From: Pseudophaeobacter sp. EL27
GTDB lineage: Bacteria; Pseudomonadota; Alphaproteobacteria; Rhodobacterales; Rhodobacteraceae
Length of the DNA: 64,000 bases
Assembly (NCBI RefSeq): GCF_900313025.1
Contig: NZ_OMPQ01000008.1
Span: 1-64,000 of the forward strand
Direction of reading: 5' to 3'
How positions within the stretch are numbered: position 1 is the stretch's first letter; each line of letters opens with the position of its first letter. Made by a program: the position numbers and the translations under genes. A model generated the notes under the pieces. That model was given only the letters and a program-made list of their open reading frames with translations, was not told where the DNA came from and made no database searches. Positions 35,613-45,124 of this stretch are shown in pieces.

Positions 35613-37001
35613 TTAGACGATGCAGTCGCTTTCCATCTCGTCCTCTCGGCAGTCCTCAGCGGGGTCTTCAACCGGCTGGTTCATCAGTGCCATAATTTCC
35701 TCAGTGCCTGGCGCGCCGGTGTCTTGGGCAGTGTCAGAACCACCTGATGGGGCGGTATTGGCTGCGTACCAGGTTTCCAGGCCTGCATCCGAAACCCCGC
35801 CATTGGCATAACTGCTGCTGTCTGAGGCCGCTGCAGCCGGGTCATAGCCACCAGACAGCACATCCTGGCTGCCATCCGGGTTACTCACCACCAATGACAT
35901 CGAACTGAGGTCAATATCATCAAGTGTCAGGCCAGAGTCGGACCAGAGGGTGAAATTGGCGTTGTTCACTGTGCCGTCGGTACTGTCAGCCGCTTGGCCA
36001 AACTGCACCATGCCGTCGTAGTTTTCTGGCACAGTGGCGCCATCGTCCAGGCTGTTGACCGCATTGGCTTCTGCCGCGTGGCCGGTAACGGGCAGGGCGT
36101 TTTCATCCGGGAAGAAGTTCAGCCCATCGACAGTGGCATCATCAGACATGTTGAAGAACAACCCGTCGACATCGGCCACTTCGCCGTCATAGGAGGTTGG
36201 CTCCAGTTTGATAAAGAGCTGCCCCTGCGGCGTCTGGGTCACTTCGACTGTGACGCTGGGATCGCCATTGCCGCCGATCTCGAAGCTGACTGAGGTTTTG
36301 CCGTCCGTTCCACCATCGCCACCGTCACCTGTGCCACCTGTGCCGGAACCGCTCGTGCCGGAGCCACCTGTGCCGGAGCCACCTGTGCCGGAGCCACCTG
36401 TGCCAGTGCCACCTGTGCCAGTGCCACCTGTGCCAGTGCCACCTGTGCCAGTGCCAGCTGTGCCGGAACCGCCTGTGCCAGATCCACCTGTGCCGGAGCC
36501 GCCCGTGCCAGATCCGCCCGTGCCGGAGCCGTTTTCATCCTCGTCCCGGTTGCGATCCTGCCACCACTTCTTTTTGCCCCAACGGCCATGCCCGCCGCGA
36601 CCGCCTCCGCTGCCGCAGCCATCTTTACCAGATCCGCCGGTTCCTGAACCACCTGTGCCAGATCCGCCTGTACCGGATCCACCCATACCAGATCCGCCAG
36701 TTCCTGAGCCGTTTTCATCCTCGTCTCGGTTGCGATCCTGCCACCATTTCTTTTTGCCCCACCGGCCATGACCACCGCCCGTTCCACCGGTGCCACCAGT
36801 GCCGGAGCCGTGGTCGTCGTCACGCTGCCAATGTTTGCGACCACCACGGCCGCCAAAGTGGTTGGAGAGCTTGTCACTGTACCAGCGATCAAATCCACCA
36901 TCGCGCACGCCGCCGTCATGGTAGCTTTTGCTTTGGCAGGCACTTTTGCCGCCCCAGGCAGAACGTCCGCCACCCCAGTTAGAAAAATGTCCCCAGCCCA
37001 T
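35613..37001 (-). CDS. Gly/Thr/Ser-rich repeat protein of unknown function
   Basis: A 462-residue protein. Residues 1-75 are rich in Gly, Trp and His; about 75-225 consist of GTGGS-type repeats and two copies of GRWGKKKWWQDRNRDEDENG. The C-terminal 235 residues form a normal-looking acidic domain (VSFEIGGNGDPSVTVEVTQT; DGEVADVDGLFFNMSDDATV) that may be calcium-binding or carbohydrate-binding. No signal peptide and no membrane segment; type I secretion is possible. The ATG at 37001 follows GAGGTG by 8 bases; a GTG at 37010 is also open. On the other strand the same repeats give a Pro-rich frame, which is a shadow. Confidence 0.75.
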   Translation of the reverse strand: MGWGHFSNWGGGRSAWGGKSACQSKSYHDGGVRDGGFDRWYSDKLSNHFGGRGGRKHWQRDDDHGSGTGGTGGTGGGHGRWGKKKWWQDRNRDEDENGSGTGGSGMGGSGTGGSGTGGSGTGGSGKDGCGSGGGRGGHGRWGKKKWWQDRNRDEDENGSGTGGSGTGGSGTGGSGTGGSGTAGTGTGGTGTGGTGTGGTGTGGSGTGGSGTGGSGTSGSGTGGTGDGGDGGTDGKTSVSFEIGGNGDPSVTVEVTQTPQGQLFIKLEPTSYDGEVADVDGLFFNMSDDATVDGLNFFPDENALPVTGHAAEANAVNSLDDGATVPENYDGMVQFGQAADSTDGTVNNANFTLWSDSGLTLDDIDLSSMSLVVSNPDGSQDVLSGGYDPAAAASDSSSYANGGVSDAGLETWYAANTAPSGGSDTAQDTGAPGTEEIMALMNQPVEDPAEDCREDEMESDCIV

Positions 37002-37368
37002 ACTCAGCACCTCGCAAAAAGTCTTTCAAAGCCGCAGTGGAGCCCACGCGGCAAACGCATCCAAACCAAATAAAGTGGCGCTGAATTTGAGCCAAGTTTT
37101 CGCCGCATTTAGGGCAAATTTGCTGTATTTTGCTTTCATTTTCGAAACAAAACACATCCGGGTTGAGGGACTGTTCCTGAATTTGCGGTGAAGAGCCAAC
37201 CCGACTCACCCAGAGGGTACCAAGGCAGCAAATGTTTGGCCAACCCCGCCATGTCTGTCCCATCAAGGCGACGCGTTCTCTCCTGAAAATTGCCATCTTC
37301 TGCACCTAAGGCGTTACCAAAGATGCCCGGATTGCAGGTGGTCCAGGAACAAGGAGAGGGTGGAGACG
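37002..37368. other. Intergenic region between the Gly-rich and phosphotransferase genes
   Basis: 367 bases, AT-rich at 37060-37190, hold the divergent promoters of the two genes. No stem-loop with T tract, tRNA or further gene is apparent. AAGGAGAGGG at 37351 is the ribosome-binding site of the next gene. Confidence 0.5.
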
Positions 37369-38382
37369 ATGGCGGACGGAAGCTTTGATGAACGCGCGGC
37401 CTATATCGTCGCAAAAGCACAAGAGACTCTGGGAGAGGCTCCGGACCGGATCACGACGCCGGGCGGTAAATCCCGTTCTTCCATGCGATTGCATTTTGGC
37501 GAGGACACCGCGATTGCCACCCTGCGCGACAATTTTCGTCGCACCCATCTGGAGGCCTATGTGCTGGAAAAGCTGGGCCCGCATTGCGATGACATCCCGA
37601 GGGTTCTGGGCGTCAACGATGATGTGTTGTTCCAGTCCGACACCGGCGAGACCCGTCTCAGCAGCGAGGTCATGGAGCATGGGGCTGGTGACCAGGTGGA
37701 ACTGGCAGCAGAGGCCTGCGCTGCGATCTTTCGCATCCATGCCGCCGCGCGCCAGACCGATCTGGCAGAGATGTTGCCACACCTAGGTTCCAACCGGGAT
37801 TGGATCATCAATCTGGTGGGCTCCGTGGATGCTTTGCAGGCTTATTCCATGGGTATCCCCAAAGAGTTTGACTTTGTCGCCGTTGCGGAACGTATGGATC
37901 AGCCGGGGCGGCAGTTCCTGAAATGGGATTGTCGGGCAGGCAATGCCGCTATTGGCGACGATGGTTTTGTCCGCTGGTTTGACTTTGAATATGCAGGGCT
38001 GCGCCACGGTGCCGAGGATTTTGCCTGGCTCATCGCTGATGAGACCTGGCCGGTGGCGCCGGACAAGATGGCCGATGTGATGATCGACACCTTTGATCAT
38101 GGTGCCGGCTATGACATCGCTGATTACCTCGATTACCTGTCGGTCTATACCAGCCTGCATGCGGTGCAGCGGCTGAAATTGATCCAGAAAGAGGTCAAGA
38201 AACGCGGCTGGCTCAGCAAGCGGCGGGTGATCAAATATGATGACGCTGGGGTACATCCTGACTATGCGCGCCAGCTATGTCGGGTTGGCGCCTATTATGC
38301 GGCGCAGTCAAAACTGACCGCGCCATTGACCCGCAATTTTGAGGCCGCCGGACGGGCCTTCAAGGCAATTGCAGAGGGCTAA
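37369..38382 (+). CDS. APH-like phosphotransferase
   Basis: A 337-residue protein with aminoglycoside-phosphotransferase/choline-kinase fold. The Brenner-like motif is KWDCRAGNAAIGDDGFVRWF (about 203-222) followed by DFEYAGLRHGAEDFAWLIADE, in which the Asp in FDFEY is the metal-binding residue. In place of the usual HxD catalytic triad it reads KWDCRAGN, so the aspartate is kept. Substrate unknown. ATG at 37369; GTG at 37360 is an alternative. Confidence 0.78.
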   Translation: MADGSFDERAAYIVAKAQETLGEAPDRITTPGGKSRSSMRLHFGEDTAIATLRDNFRRTHLEAYVLEKLGPHCDDIPRVLGVNDDVLFQSDTGETRLSSEVMEHGAGDQVELAAEACAAIFRIHAAARQTDLAEMLPHLGSNRDWIINLVGSVDALQAYSMGIPKEFDFVAVAERMDQPGRQFLKWDCRAGNAAIGDDGFVRWFDFEYAGLRHGAEDFAWLIADETWPVAPDKMADVMIDTFDHGAGYDIADYLDYLSVYTSLHAVQRLKLIQKEVKKRGWLSKRRVIKYDDAGVHPDYARQLCRVGAYYAAQSKLTAPLTRNFEAAGRAFKAIAEG

Positions 38383-38466
38383 GCGCCCAACCGGATAAGG
38401 GCAGAACCCGCCCACCGGGGGGCGGACGGGGGTTACACAGGGAGTGTTTTCAGCCTCGCTTCAGGA

Positions 38467-39609
38467 TTATAGCCCCATCTGACGCACGGCGAGGTCGTGC
38501 ATGATCTCTTCCGATCCACCGCCGATGGCCATGACCTTGACCTCCCGGTAGATGCGCTCGACCCGATTGCCGCGCAGATAGCCGGCACCGCCGAGGATCT
38601 GCATCGCCTCAGAGGCGCAGTATTCGCAGGCCTTGGTGGCAAAGAATTTGGCCTTGCTGAGCTCTGCCACTGGCATCTCGCCCTGGTTGACTTGCCAGCA
38701 GATCATCCGCAGCGTCGCCTCAACCGCGTCAATGCGGGCCGACATCTCGGCGATCTTGTGGCGGATCACCTGATGGCGGATCAGTTTCTTGCCAAAGGTC
38801 TCGCGCTCCTGCGCCCAGGCAATGGCGTCTTCCAGGCAGGTCTTCATCATGCCCAGAACCCCGGCAATCAGGCTGATGCGCTCCATATTGAAATTGTTCA
38901 TGATGGCCAGGAAACCTGTGCCCTCTTCGCCCATCATATTGCTGGCAGGCACGCGCACCTCGTCCAGAAACAGGGTGGCCTGGTCCGAACACCACCAGCC
39001 CATCTTGCGGGTCAGGGCCGAGCGGGAGAAGCCCACGGTATCAGCCTCGACAAAGAACAGGGAAATGCCCTCCAACCCCGCTCCGCCAGTGCGGGCGGGG
39101 ATGACAAAATAATCCGAGGTCATGCCGCCGGTGATGAAGGTCTTGGAGCCATTGATCACCCAATGGTTGCCATCGCGCCGTGCTGTGGTTTTGAGGTTGG
39201 CCACATCCGAGCCGCCGCCGGGTTCCGTCACCCCCAAAGACGAGCCTTTGCGCCCGGAGAGGATTTCGGGCAGCACCCGTTCGCGGATTTCATCGCAGGC
39301 CAGTCGGGCGATGGGTTCAACGGAGATGGTGCGCCCGGCCAGGGCAGCGGTGACACCGCCGGCGCCACAGCGGGCCAGCTCTTCGCTATAGGCCACGCGC
39401 AGGAAACAGTCGTCAAAGCCCAGGCCGCCGAATTTCTCATCAATGCCAAAGCCCCAGACACCAAATTCGCCAATCTTCTGGTGCAGCTCCCAGGGAACCT
39501 CCCCGGCTTCGTCCCAATCGTCGCAATAGGGTTGGATTTCTTTTTCCACAAAGCTGCGGATATTGTCGCGAAAGGCGCGATGTTCCGGCGTTTCAAATGG
39601 GTTCTTCAT
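38467..39609 (-). CDS. Acyl-CoA dehydrogenase
   Basis: A 380-residue flavoprotein. The FAD-stacking motif GVTEPGGGSDVANLKTTARR near 125-145 and the C-terminal IGGGSEEIMHDL are characteristic. It begins MKNPFETPEHRAFRDNIRSF with GGGAGA ahead. Its start overlaps the 3' end of the TetR gene by 17 bases on the same strand, so both are one transcript. Chain-length preference is unknown; it may act in the degradation pathway that the TetR protein controls. Confidence 0.92.
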   Translation of the reverse strand: MKNPFETPEHRAFRDNIRSFVEKEIQPYCDDWDEAGEVPWELHQKIGEFGVWGFGIDEKFGGLGFDDCFLRVAYSEELARCGAGGVTAALAGRTISVEPIARLACDEIRERVLPEILSGRKGSSLGVTEPGGGSDVANLKTTARRDGNHWVINGSKTFITGGMTSDYFVIPARTGGAGLEGISLFFVEADTVGFSRSALTRKMGWWCSDQATLFLDEVRVPASNMMGEEGTGFLAIMNNFNMERISLIAGVLGMMKTCLEDAIAWAQERETFGKKLIRHQVIRHKIAEMSARIDAVEATLRMICWQVNQGEMPVAELSKAKFFATKACEYCASEAMQILGGAGYLRGNRVERIYREVKVMAIGGGSEEIMHDLAVRQMGL

Positions 39610-40291
39610 CTGTCTCTCCCTGCAGGCTGCGCGCGGACATATGCGGCGCCATGATGCGGCCAAATAGCTCGACCATCTTTGTTATGATTTTTGGATCCCG
39701 CTCATAGGGAACCTGGGTGTGCAGCCCCCGCATGAAACTACGGCAGATCGACCAGAGCAGCGCCAGCTCATCCTCATGGCCCGCGGCGGCCTGATAGAGA
39801 TTGGCGATATTACGGTTGAACTCGTCGTTATAGGCGTGCAGCGAGGGGCTGATCCGCTGGCTCAGATCCTCGTCAGTGCGCGCCGCCACCAGGATTTCCA
39901 TCAGCGCGCGCCCCTCACGGGTGTTGATCACCCGGCTCCAGAGCGCGTGCAGCTGGTCTTGCAGGTCATCACTGGCCTCGGAGGGACGCAGCAGATTGGC
40001 CTCCTGATCACCGGGGCGTGAGGGGCCGCGCACCGGTGCCAGAAGATGTTCGAGGGTTTTCACCATCATTTCCTCTTTGGAGGGGAAGTGATGGGTCAGC
40101 GCCCCGCGCGACACGCCCGCGAGGGTCTGCACCCGATTGATCGAGCACTCCGAATAGCCAACCCGGTCCAGAGTGGTTATGACCGCGTCAAAGATCTTGC
40201 CCCGAGTACGGGCGACACGGGCCGGATTACCCCGCATCAGCTGGTCGTCATCCGAGGTGACGTTCGGTTGGTCTTTGGTTCCTCTGTGCAT
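39593..40291 (-). CDS. TetR-family regulator
   Basis: A 232-residue regulator with a helix-turn-helix at about 35-80 (TRGKIFDAVITTLDRVGYSE, then QTLAGVSRGALTHHFPSKEE). The gene is divergent from the TIGR03084-like gene and upstream of the acyl-CoA dehydrogenase gene, so it probably represses both in response to an acyl-CoA or aromatic compound. Confidence 0.92.
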   Translation of the reverse strand: MHRGTKDQPNVTSDDDQLMRGNPARVARTRGKIFDAVITTLDRVGYSECSINRVQTLAGVSRGALTHHFPSKEEMMVKTLEHLLAPVRGPSRPGDQEANLLRPSEASDDLQDQLHALWSRVINTREGRALMEILVAARTDEDLSQRISPSLHAYNDEFNRNIANLYQAAAGHEDELALLWSICRSFMRGLHTQVPYERDPKIITKMVELFGRIMAPHMSARSLQGETDEEPI

Positions 40292-40394
40292 CGGCCTATC
40301 CTTTTGGTGAATCGTAAAACAGAACGCTTGGTCTGTTCAATTGCATGAATGCGTTGCCGACGCAGCGGCATTTGTCCGAGGGAGGAAAGAAAAG

Positions 40395-41189
40395 ATGCAA
40401 CAAGCCGAAGATTTTCGCGCCGAAAGCCAGGCGCTGGCGGCGGTGCTCCAGGATTTGCCGGAGGCGGATCTGCACCGGGTGACCCTGTTCAAGGACTGGA
40501 CCATTGATCATGTGCTGGGCCATCTGCACCTGTTCAACGTGGCAGCAGAGACCTCGCTCAAAGGGGCAGAGGATTTTGGGGCGTTTATCACGCCGATCGT
40601 GCAGCAGATGCAATCTGGCAAGTCGATCCTGGAAAGCCAGTTCGGCTGGTTGGATGGGCTATCGGGACGGGCCCTGTTTGAAGCTTGGTACGCAGGGGCA
40701 GAGAGCTGTGCCGATGCCTTTGCCCAGGCGGATCCCAAAGCCCGGGTGAAATGGGTGGGGCCGGATATGAGCGCGCTCAGTTCGATCACTGCGCGGCAGA
40801 TGGAGACCTGGGCCCATGGCCAGGAGGTCTTTGATCTGTTGGGCGTGGAGCGGCAGGAGCAGGACCGCATTCGCAATATCGCCCATCTCGGGGTTTCGAC
40901 CTATGGCTGGACCTTCATCAATCGCAAGGAAGCGGTTCCTGACCCCGCACCCTATGTGGAGCTGACAGGTCCATCGGGGGTGGTCTGGACCTGGAATGAG
41001 CGGCAGGAGGACAACCTGGTACGCGGCGCGGCAGTGGAGTTTGCTCAGGTGGTGACGCAGGTGCGCAACATCGCAGATACCGGGCTTGAGACCGGGGGAG
41101 CGACCGCTGCAAGATGGATGGATGTTGCCCAATGTTTTGCCGGTCCTGCTGAAACGCCACCCGCAAAGGGCGTGCGCTACAAGGCCTGA
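40395..41189 (+). CDS. TIGR03084-like DinB/mycothiol-dependent-isomerase-fold protein
   Basis: A 264-residue protein of the DinB-like four-helix fold. KDWTIDHVLGHLHLFNVAAE contains the metal-ligand histidine region typical of TIGR03084 proteins. Its ATG at 40395 has GGGAGGAAAG ahead; a longer frame upstream lies in the promoter. Function is unknown; it often stands with acyl-CoA dehydrogenase and TetR genes, and may handle a CoA-linked aromatic or a thiol adduct. Confidence 0.75.
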   Translation: MQQAEDFRAESQALAAVLQDLPEADLHRVTLFKDWTIDHVLGHLHLFNVAAETSLKGAEDFGAFITPIVQQMQSGKSILESQFGWLDGLSGRALFEAWYAGAESCADAFAQADPKARVKWVGPDMSALSSITARQMETWAHGQEVFDLLGVERQEQDRIRNIAHLGVSTYGWTFINRKEAVPDPAPYVELTGPSGVVWTWNERQEDNLVRGAAVEFAQVVTQVRNIADTGLETGGATAARWMDVAQCFAGPAETPPAKGVRYKA

Positions 41190-41239
41190 GGCCGAGCACG
41201 GGCTGAACCCTTCTTTAGGTGTGGTGGCCTGGACCAAAG

Positions 41240-41326
41240 AAGGGGGGCGCTCCCGCGCAGATTTATCTCCTTTGGGAGATTGCATCCCCTTGGGCCCAGC
41301 GCCGCCGCCCTAGCGGGCGGCGGCGC
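41240..41326. repeat. Dispersed intergenic repeat, copy 1
   Basis: Shares GGGGGGCGCTCCCGCGC and CCTTGGGCCC-GCGCCGC with 49538-49620. It ends in a perfect hairpin: GCGCCGCCGCCC (41299-41310), loop TAGC, GGGCGGCGGCGC. It lies between two convergent genes. Confidence 0.7.
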
Positions 41327-41413
41327 GGCACCGTGAGATGGCTAAGGTACTCTTCACTGTGGGTCTTGAAGTGAGATCGGCCTTGGGGGGAGAGGTGAGG
41401 GTCTCACGCAGAC

Positions 41414-42295
41414 CTAGGTGCTGGCAGAGGTTCCTGTGCTCCGCCGCCAAGCCTGCTTTAACCCCTCTAAGGCCATCCGATCGGGCTGTGCCTGGGTGAC
41501 CGGCAGGCCCTGGGCGGCGAGAGCGGCCAGATAGGGGCTGGCGAGGTGATCCGGGGCGATCAGCGCCATGTTCTGCCCCAACCAATAGGCCCGCGCGGCA
41601 GCCAGCTCGGCGCCAAGCAGATAGCCCCAAAGCAGGCCTGCGGCTTCGGGTTTATTGCTGTCTTTGGTGTTTTGATCCGCGACAAGCAGGCTGGCGCGCA
41701 GCTCTGCCAGCCGGGAGGCCAGTCGCTCGGGGCGGGACATCGTATCTGCAACGGCCTGGGCAAGGGCGCTTTCGGACCAGCTGGCAGGCAATGCCAGAGA
41801 GCTTGCCAGAGTGGAGTAGAGGCCGGTTGTCAGGGTGCTTTGAAAGCTGACAACCTCAGCGGCGCTGACCTGCACCCAATGGGTGACCTCGCCGGGCAGG
41901 CAGATCACCCCATCCCATTTGGGATTAAGCGCCAGAAAACCAGCGATCTGTGCGTTACCATGTTGCATCAGCCCTGTGGGGTTTTGCTGCTGAAACCCGA
42001 GAAGGGCCTGGAGTTGCCAGCCGTCCAGATCCAAGCGGCTCAGGTCCAGGTCACCGGGCTTGGCGGGAACCGCAACCGTTGAGGAGGCGGACATCAGGCC
42101 ACAAACCAGAACCGGAGTGGATTTTGACACCTGGGCCTGATGCAGCGCCGCTGACAGATCTTGCTCTGGGCTGGGATGCGCGCGCGCGATACTCTGGTGG
42201 TGCAGCATCTCTCCGGCTGCGAGGCTCCAAAGGGTTACTTCATGGTCGCCAATCAAAGCGGCGGTCCAGTGTTTCTGGCTGTGTGATGCGCACAT
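41414..42295 (-). CDS. DgoK-like 2-keto-3-deoxy sugar-acid kinase
   Basis: A 293-residue protein. GVICLPGEVTHWVQVSAAEV followed by FQSTLTTGLYSTLA resembles the DgoK core (the family usually reads PGTHTKWV...FMTGELF), but several consensus residues differ, so activity on 2-keto-3-deoxygalactonate is a guess. ATG at 42295 chosen; a frame to 42346 has no family sequence. Lone gene. Confidence 0.65.
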   Translation of the reverse strand: MCASHSQKHWTAALIGDHEVTLWSLAAGEMLHHQSIARAHPSPEQDLSAALHQAQVSKSTPVLVCGLMSASSTVAVPAKPGDLDLSRLDLDGWQLQALLGFQQQNPTGLMQHGNAQIAGFLALNPKWDGVICLPGEVTHWVQVSAAEVVSFQSTLTTGLYSTLASSLALPASWSESALAQAVADTMSRPERLASRLAELRASLLVADQNTKDSNKPEAAGLLWGYLLGAELAAARAYWLGQNMALIAPDHLASPYLAALAAQGLPVTQAQPDRMALEGLKQAWRRSTGTSAST

Positions 42296-42907
42296 TGTCA
42301 GGCGACCTTTTGTGGGTTTTGTGTTGGGAGGCGGGTTTTGCCCCAACCGGTGCTGAGCACCGATATATCTGTGGTGTCATACTGCTGTCGGTCGCGGGTT
42401 TCAAACCGCCAGTGAGGCGGGGCTTTGAGACAGGCCATTGAGGGCGACCCTTAAAGCGGCCCGTTAGAGTAGCCAATGGGGGCCGGAACCAGGACGCATA
42501 AGCGGCCTGCGGGGCCACGGCATGAGAGAATCAGGCATTTTGAGGTCGAAAACATGAATGAGTTTTTGTGGTTGCGGCGGGTATGCGCGACAGTCCGTGA
42601 CCCAAGGGTTGTATTGTTTCCCCTTTTGAGCCGCTGAGGCCCTTTTTTGCCTCAATTCCTAACCTTTGGTTATAATTCCTAACAATTTGATTAGATATAT
42701 TCTGGTCACGGAATGCTGTAGCTTGAACAAGCCGCAGGGGTATCCAACCCAGGCATTCAGCGGGGCGAACCATGTGGGGGCATGGTTCGGCAAAACCCAG
42801 AACGTGATGATATTGCCCGCTTCGCTGCTGTTGCGGGGTTCGAAAGACTATCGAGCTGAGGTTCCGGGATTTTCCCGGAGCAAGAGCTGCGAGCGCATGG
42901 GGTGACG
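42296..42907. promoter_or_regulatory. Long leader region before the polysaccharide genes
   Basis: 612 bases without a supportable gene. AATTCCTAAC occurs at 42654 and at 42674, 20 bases (two helical turns) apart, in an AT-rich stretch (TTTGATTAGATATATTC) that fits a regulated promoter. About 220 bases of leader follow to the sugar transferase start. Confidence 0.5.
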
Positions 42908-43690
42908 ATGAAAGATTTCGTATCAAACGCAACAGAGCAGGCTTTGACTGCTCCTGGCTTGACCTTGACCGGCTTGACTGCCGGAAGATCCTCTTTGATT
43001 TGTGCTGCTTCCCCCGTTTCAGCATCTGATGCTGCCGGAGCAACGATCAGTCAGGCCCTTGCCATGGCACGCGGGAAAAACTCTGGCTACGCCGTGGTTG
43101 GGAAACGGGTGCTGGATTTGCTCTTGGTTTTGCTGGCGCTGCCTGTTGCCCTGCCGATTATCCTGCTGTCTGCCTTGGTGCTTTGGTTGGAAAGCGGCTT
43201 GCCCTTTTATAGCCAGGAGCGTCTTGGCCAGAAGGGCAAGCGTTTCCGTATTATCAAACTGCGGACCATGGTGCGTGATGCGGATGCACGTCTGCAGGAC
43301 CATCTGAACAGCGACCCCGAGCTGCGCCACGAGTGGGAAACAACGCAAAAGCTCAAATCCGACCCGCGGATTACCCGAGTTGGGCGGATCCTGCGGATGA
43401 CATCACTGGATGAGCTGCCGCAGTTGTGGAATGTCATAACCGGAGAAATGAGCCTGGTTGGTCCGCGCCCGATGCTGCCCGAGCAACTGCCGCTTTATGG
43501 TGAGGCGAGTGCCTATTTTGCCGTAAAGCCTGGGATCACAGGGATCTGGCAGGTCTCCACCCGTAACGAGAGCAGCTTTGCTTCGCGGGCAAAAGCCGAT
43601 GTGGACTATCTGGGCCATATGGGGCTGCAGCAGGATTTATCCCTTATCTGGCGCACCTTTGGTGTCGTTGCCAAGGGCACTGGTTACTAA
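42908..43690 (+). CDS. Priming sugar-phosphate transferase of polysaccharide synthesis
   Basis: A 260-residue membrane protein. One long hydrophobic segment near 65-90 precedes the catalytic part LPFYSQERLGQKGKRFRIIK, LRTMVRDAD, TSLDELPQLWNVITGEMSLV, GPRPMLPEQ and KPGITGIWQVSTRNE, the signature of bacterial sugar transferases (ExoY/WcaJ/PssA type). It loads the first sugar on undecaprenyl phosphate. ATG at 42908; a GTG two codons earlier is also open. First gene of the polysaccharide group. Confidence 0.93.
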   Translation: MKDFVSNATEQALTAPGLTLTGLTAGRSSLICAASPVSASDAAGATISQALAMARGKNSGYAVVGKRVLDLLLVLLALPVALPIILLSALVLWLESGLPFYSQERLGQKGKRFRIIKLRTMVRDADARLQDHLNSDPELRHEWETTQKLKSDPRITRVGRILRMTSLDELPQLWNVITGEMSLVGPRPMLPEQLPLYGEASAYFAVKPGITGIWQVSTRNESSFASRAKADVDYLGHMGLQQDLSLIWRTFGVVAKGTGY

Positions 43691-43906
43691 CCCAGATATG
43701 ACGTCACTGCAGGCAGAAGGGCACTGGATATTAACCTCTATGCCTTTGACTGTGGGGGACTTTGAAAAGGCCCGAAAAGGGAGTGAGCCATCCCGCAGAC
43801 ACTTTGCAAAAGGTTCGGAAAACGGTGGGGGTAAATCCCCTCAAAGCGGGGCAGAACAGTCCCTGAATGTTAGGTTTGTGATGTTGGAATTGTCAGGAGA
43901 TGACGC

Positions 43907-45124
43907 ATGAAGCATTTTGCTGTATCAGCCTCTGATGGCACTCCGGCCCATAGTGAAACGCGCCCAGACTTCAGGGCGAAGGACTTGGGCAACACAGCGC
44001 CTGCCTTTGAGCCGGATGGTGAGGATCGCATGACGCAAAAGGGTTTCAAGACGTTCCGCCGCCGCAATGCGCAAGCGCGCCAGAAGCTGGACCTGCAGGA
44101 CGACAACAATGCTGCTGACCTCAAGGCTGCGACGCCTGAAACCACTGTAAAGAGACAGCGCTCCCTGGAATCCGCTGCACCATCGGAGCAACCTGGCCCA
44201 GAGCCTGAGGCGGCGCCGCCAAAAGCTGCTGCTTCCACAACAGCTGCACCGTCGCCCCCCGCCTCAGCGGCTGTAAAACCACAAACGATCAAACCAGCAG
44301 CAATGTCGCGCCGTGAACCCGTTCGTGCTGCGCAGGTTAAACCGATGCTGGAGCTGGACCCGCAGGCGCGTGTTGATATCCCGCAGGAGCCCCCGGTGAT
44401 TTTGCCAACCCGCTATGATCCCTGGTTGCAGATCCCTGAGGTCCCTTTTGATTTTCTGGGGCAAAAACCGTCACGCCTCCCGCTGGTCAGCGCCTTTCGG
44501 GCCTCGCCAACGGCGCGGGCCTTTGATTTGCTGCGCACGCGATTGCTGCACAGCCTCAAGGCGCATGGCTGGAAACGTGTCGCAATCACCAGCCCTTCGG
44601 CGGGTGGCGGCACCACTTTTTGTGCGGTTAATCTGGCGCTTAGCCTCGCCCGTGTACCGCAAAGACGCACCCTGTTGATGGACATGAACTTTCGCAACCC
44701 CGGTATGGCTGCGGCGTTGGGCATCCCGCCACATGGCGATATGGCAGCCTTCCTCGCTGGTGAAGTGCCAACGTCTGAGCATCTGCAACGACTGTCTGAC
44801 ACTCTGGCGGTGGGCTGCAATTGCCACCCTGATCCCAATGCCTCGGATATCCTGCATGACCGCCGTGCTGCGGATGTGATTTCCGCCACGATCGACGAGA
44901 CCAGTGCTGATACGATTTTGTTCGATCTGCCGCCGGTGCTGGAGCATGACGATGTCACGGCTTTTCTGCCGCAGGTGGATGGGGTGTTGCTGATCTCTGA
45001 TGGGGATCACACCACTGCGGCCGAGCTTGCGGCCTGCGAAAAGATGCTGGCGGGCCATGCGCCGCTGCTTGGCGTGGTGCTGAACAGGGCGCAACAGTCC
45101 GACAAGACACAGGTTACCCCCTAA
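43907..45124 (+). CDS. BY-kinase-like ATPase with altered Walker A
   Basis: A 405-residue protein. The first 200 residues are low in complexity (Pro, Ala, Glu and Lys rich); the ATPase domain starts near 210. TSPSAGGGTTF is at 228-238, where the Walker A lysine position (236) is Thr. LLMDMNFRNPG is the Walker A' part and ILFDLPPVLEHDD the Walker B part. No tyrosine cluster is seen at the C-terminus (LNRAQQSDKTQVTP). It resembles Wzc/CpsD kinases that work with Wzz to control polymer export, but may lack kinase activity. It stands directly before wzz; AGGAG precedes the ATG. Confidence 0.85.
   Translation: MKHFAVSASDGTPAHSETRPDFRAKDLGNTAPAFEPDGEDRMTQKGFKTFRRRNAQARQKLDLQDDNNAADLKAATPETTVKRQRSLESAAPSEQPGPEPEAAPPKAAASTTAAPSPPASAAVKPQTIKPAAMSRREPVRAAQVKPMLELDPQARVDIPQEPPVILPTRYDPWLQIPEVPFDFLGQKPSRLPLVSAFRASPTARAFDLLRTRLLHSLKAHGWKRVAITSPSAGGGTTFCAVNLALSLARVPQRRTLLMDMNFRNPGMAAALGIPPHGDMAAFLAGEVPTSEHLQRLSDTLAVGCNCHPDPNASDILHDRRAADVISATIDETSADTILFDLPPVLEHDDVTAFLPQVDGVLLISDGDHTTAAELAACEKMLAGHAPLLGVVLNRAQQSDKTQVTP

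Noticed and set aside
36208-36771. Pro-rich VPEPPVPDPP frame on the plus strand
   Set aside because: It is the antisense reading of the GTGGS repeats; no ribosome-binding site and no folded domain.
38497-39654. A 385-codon frame opposite the acyl-CoA dehydrogenase gene
   Set aside because: No domain; the opposite strand carries the complete dehydrogenase motifs.
42531-43043. A 170-codon minus-strand frame in the leader of the sugar transferase gene
   Set aside because: It is basic and low in complexity, overlaps the sugar transferase start in antisense and lacks a ribosome-binding site.
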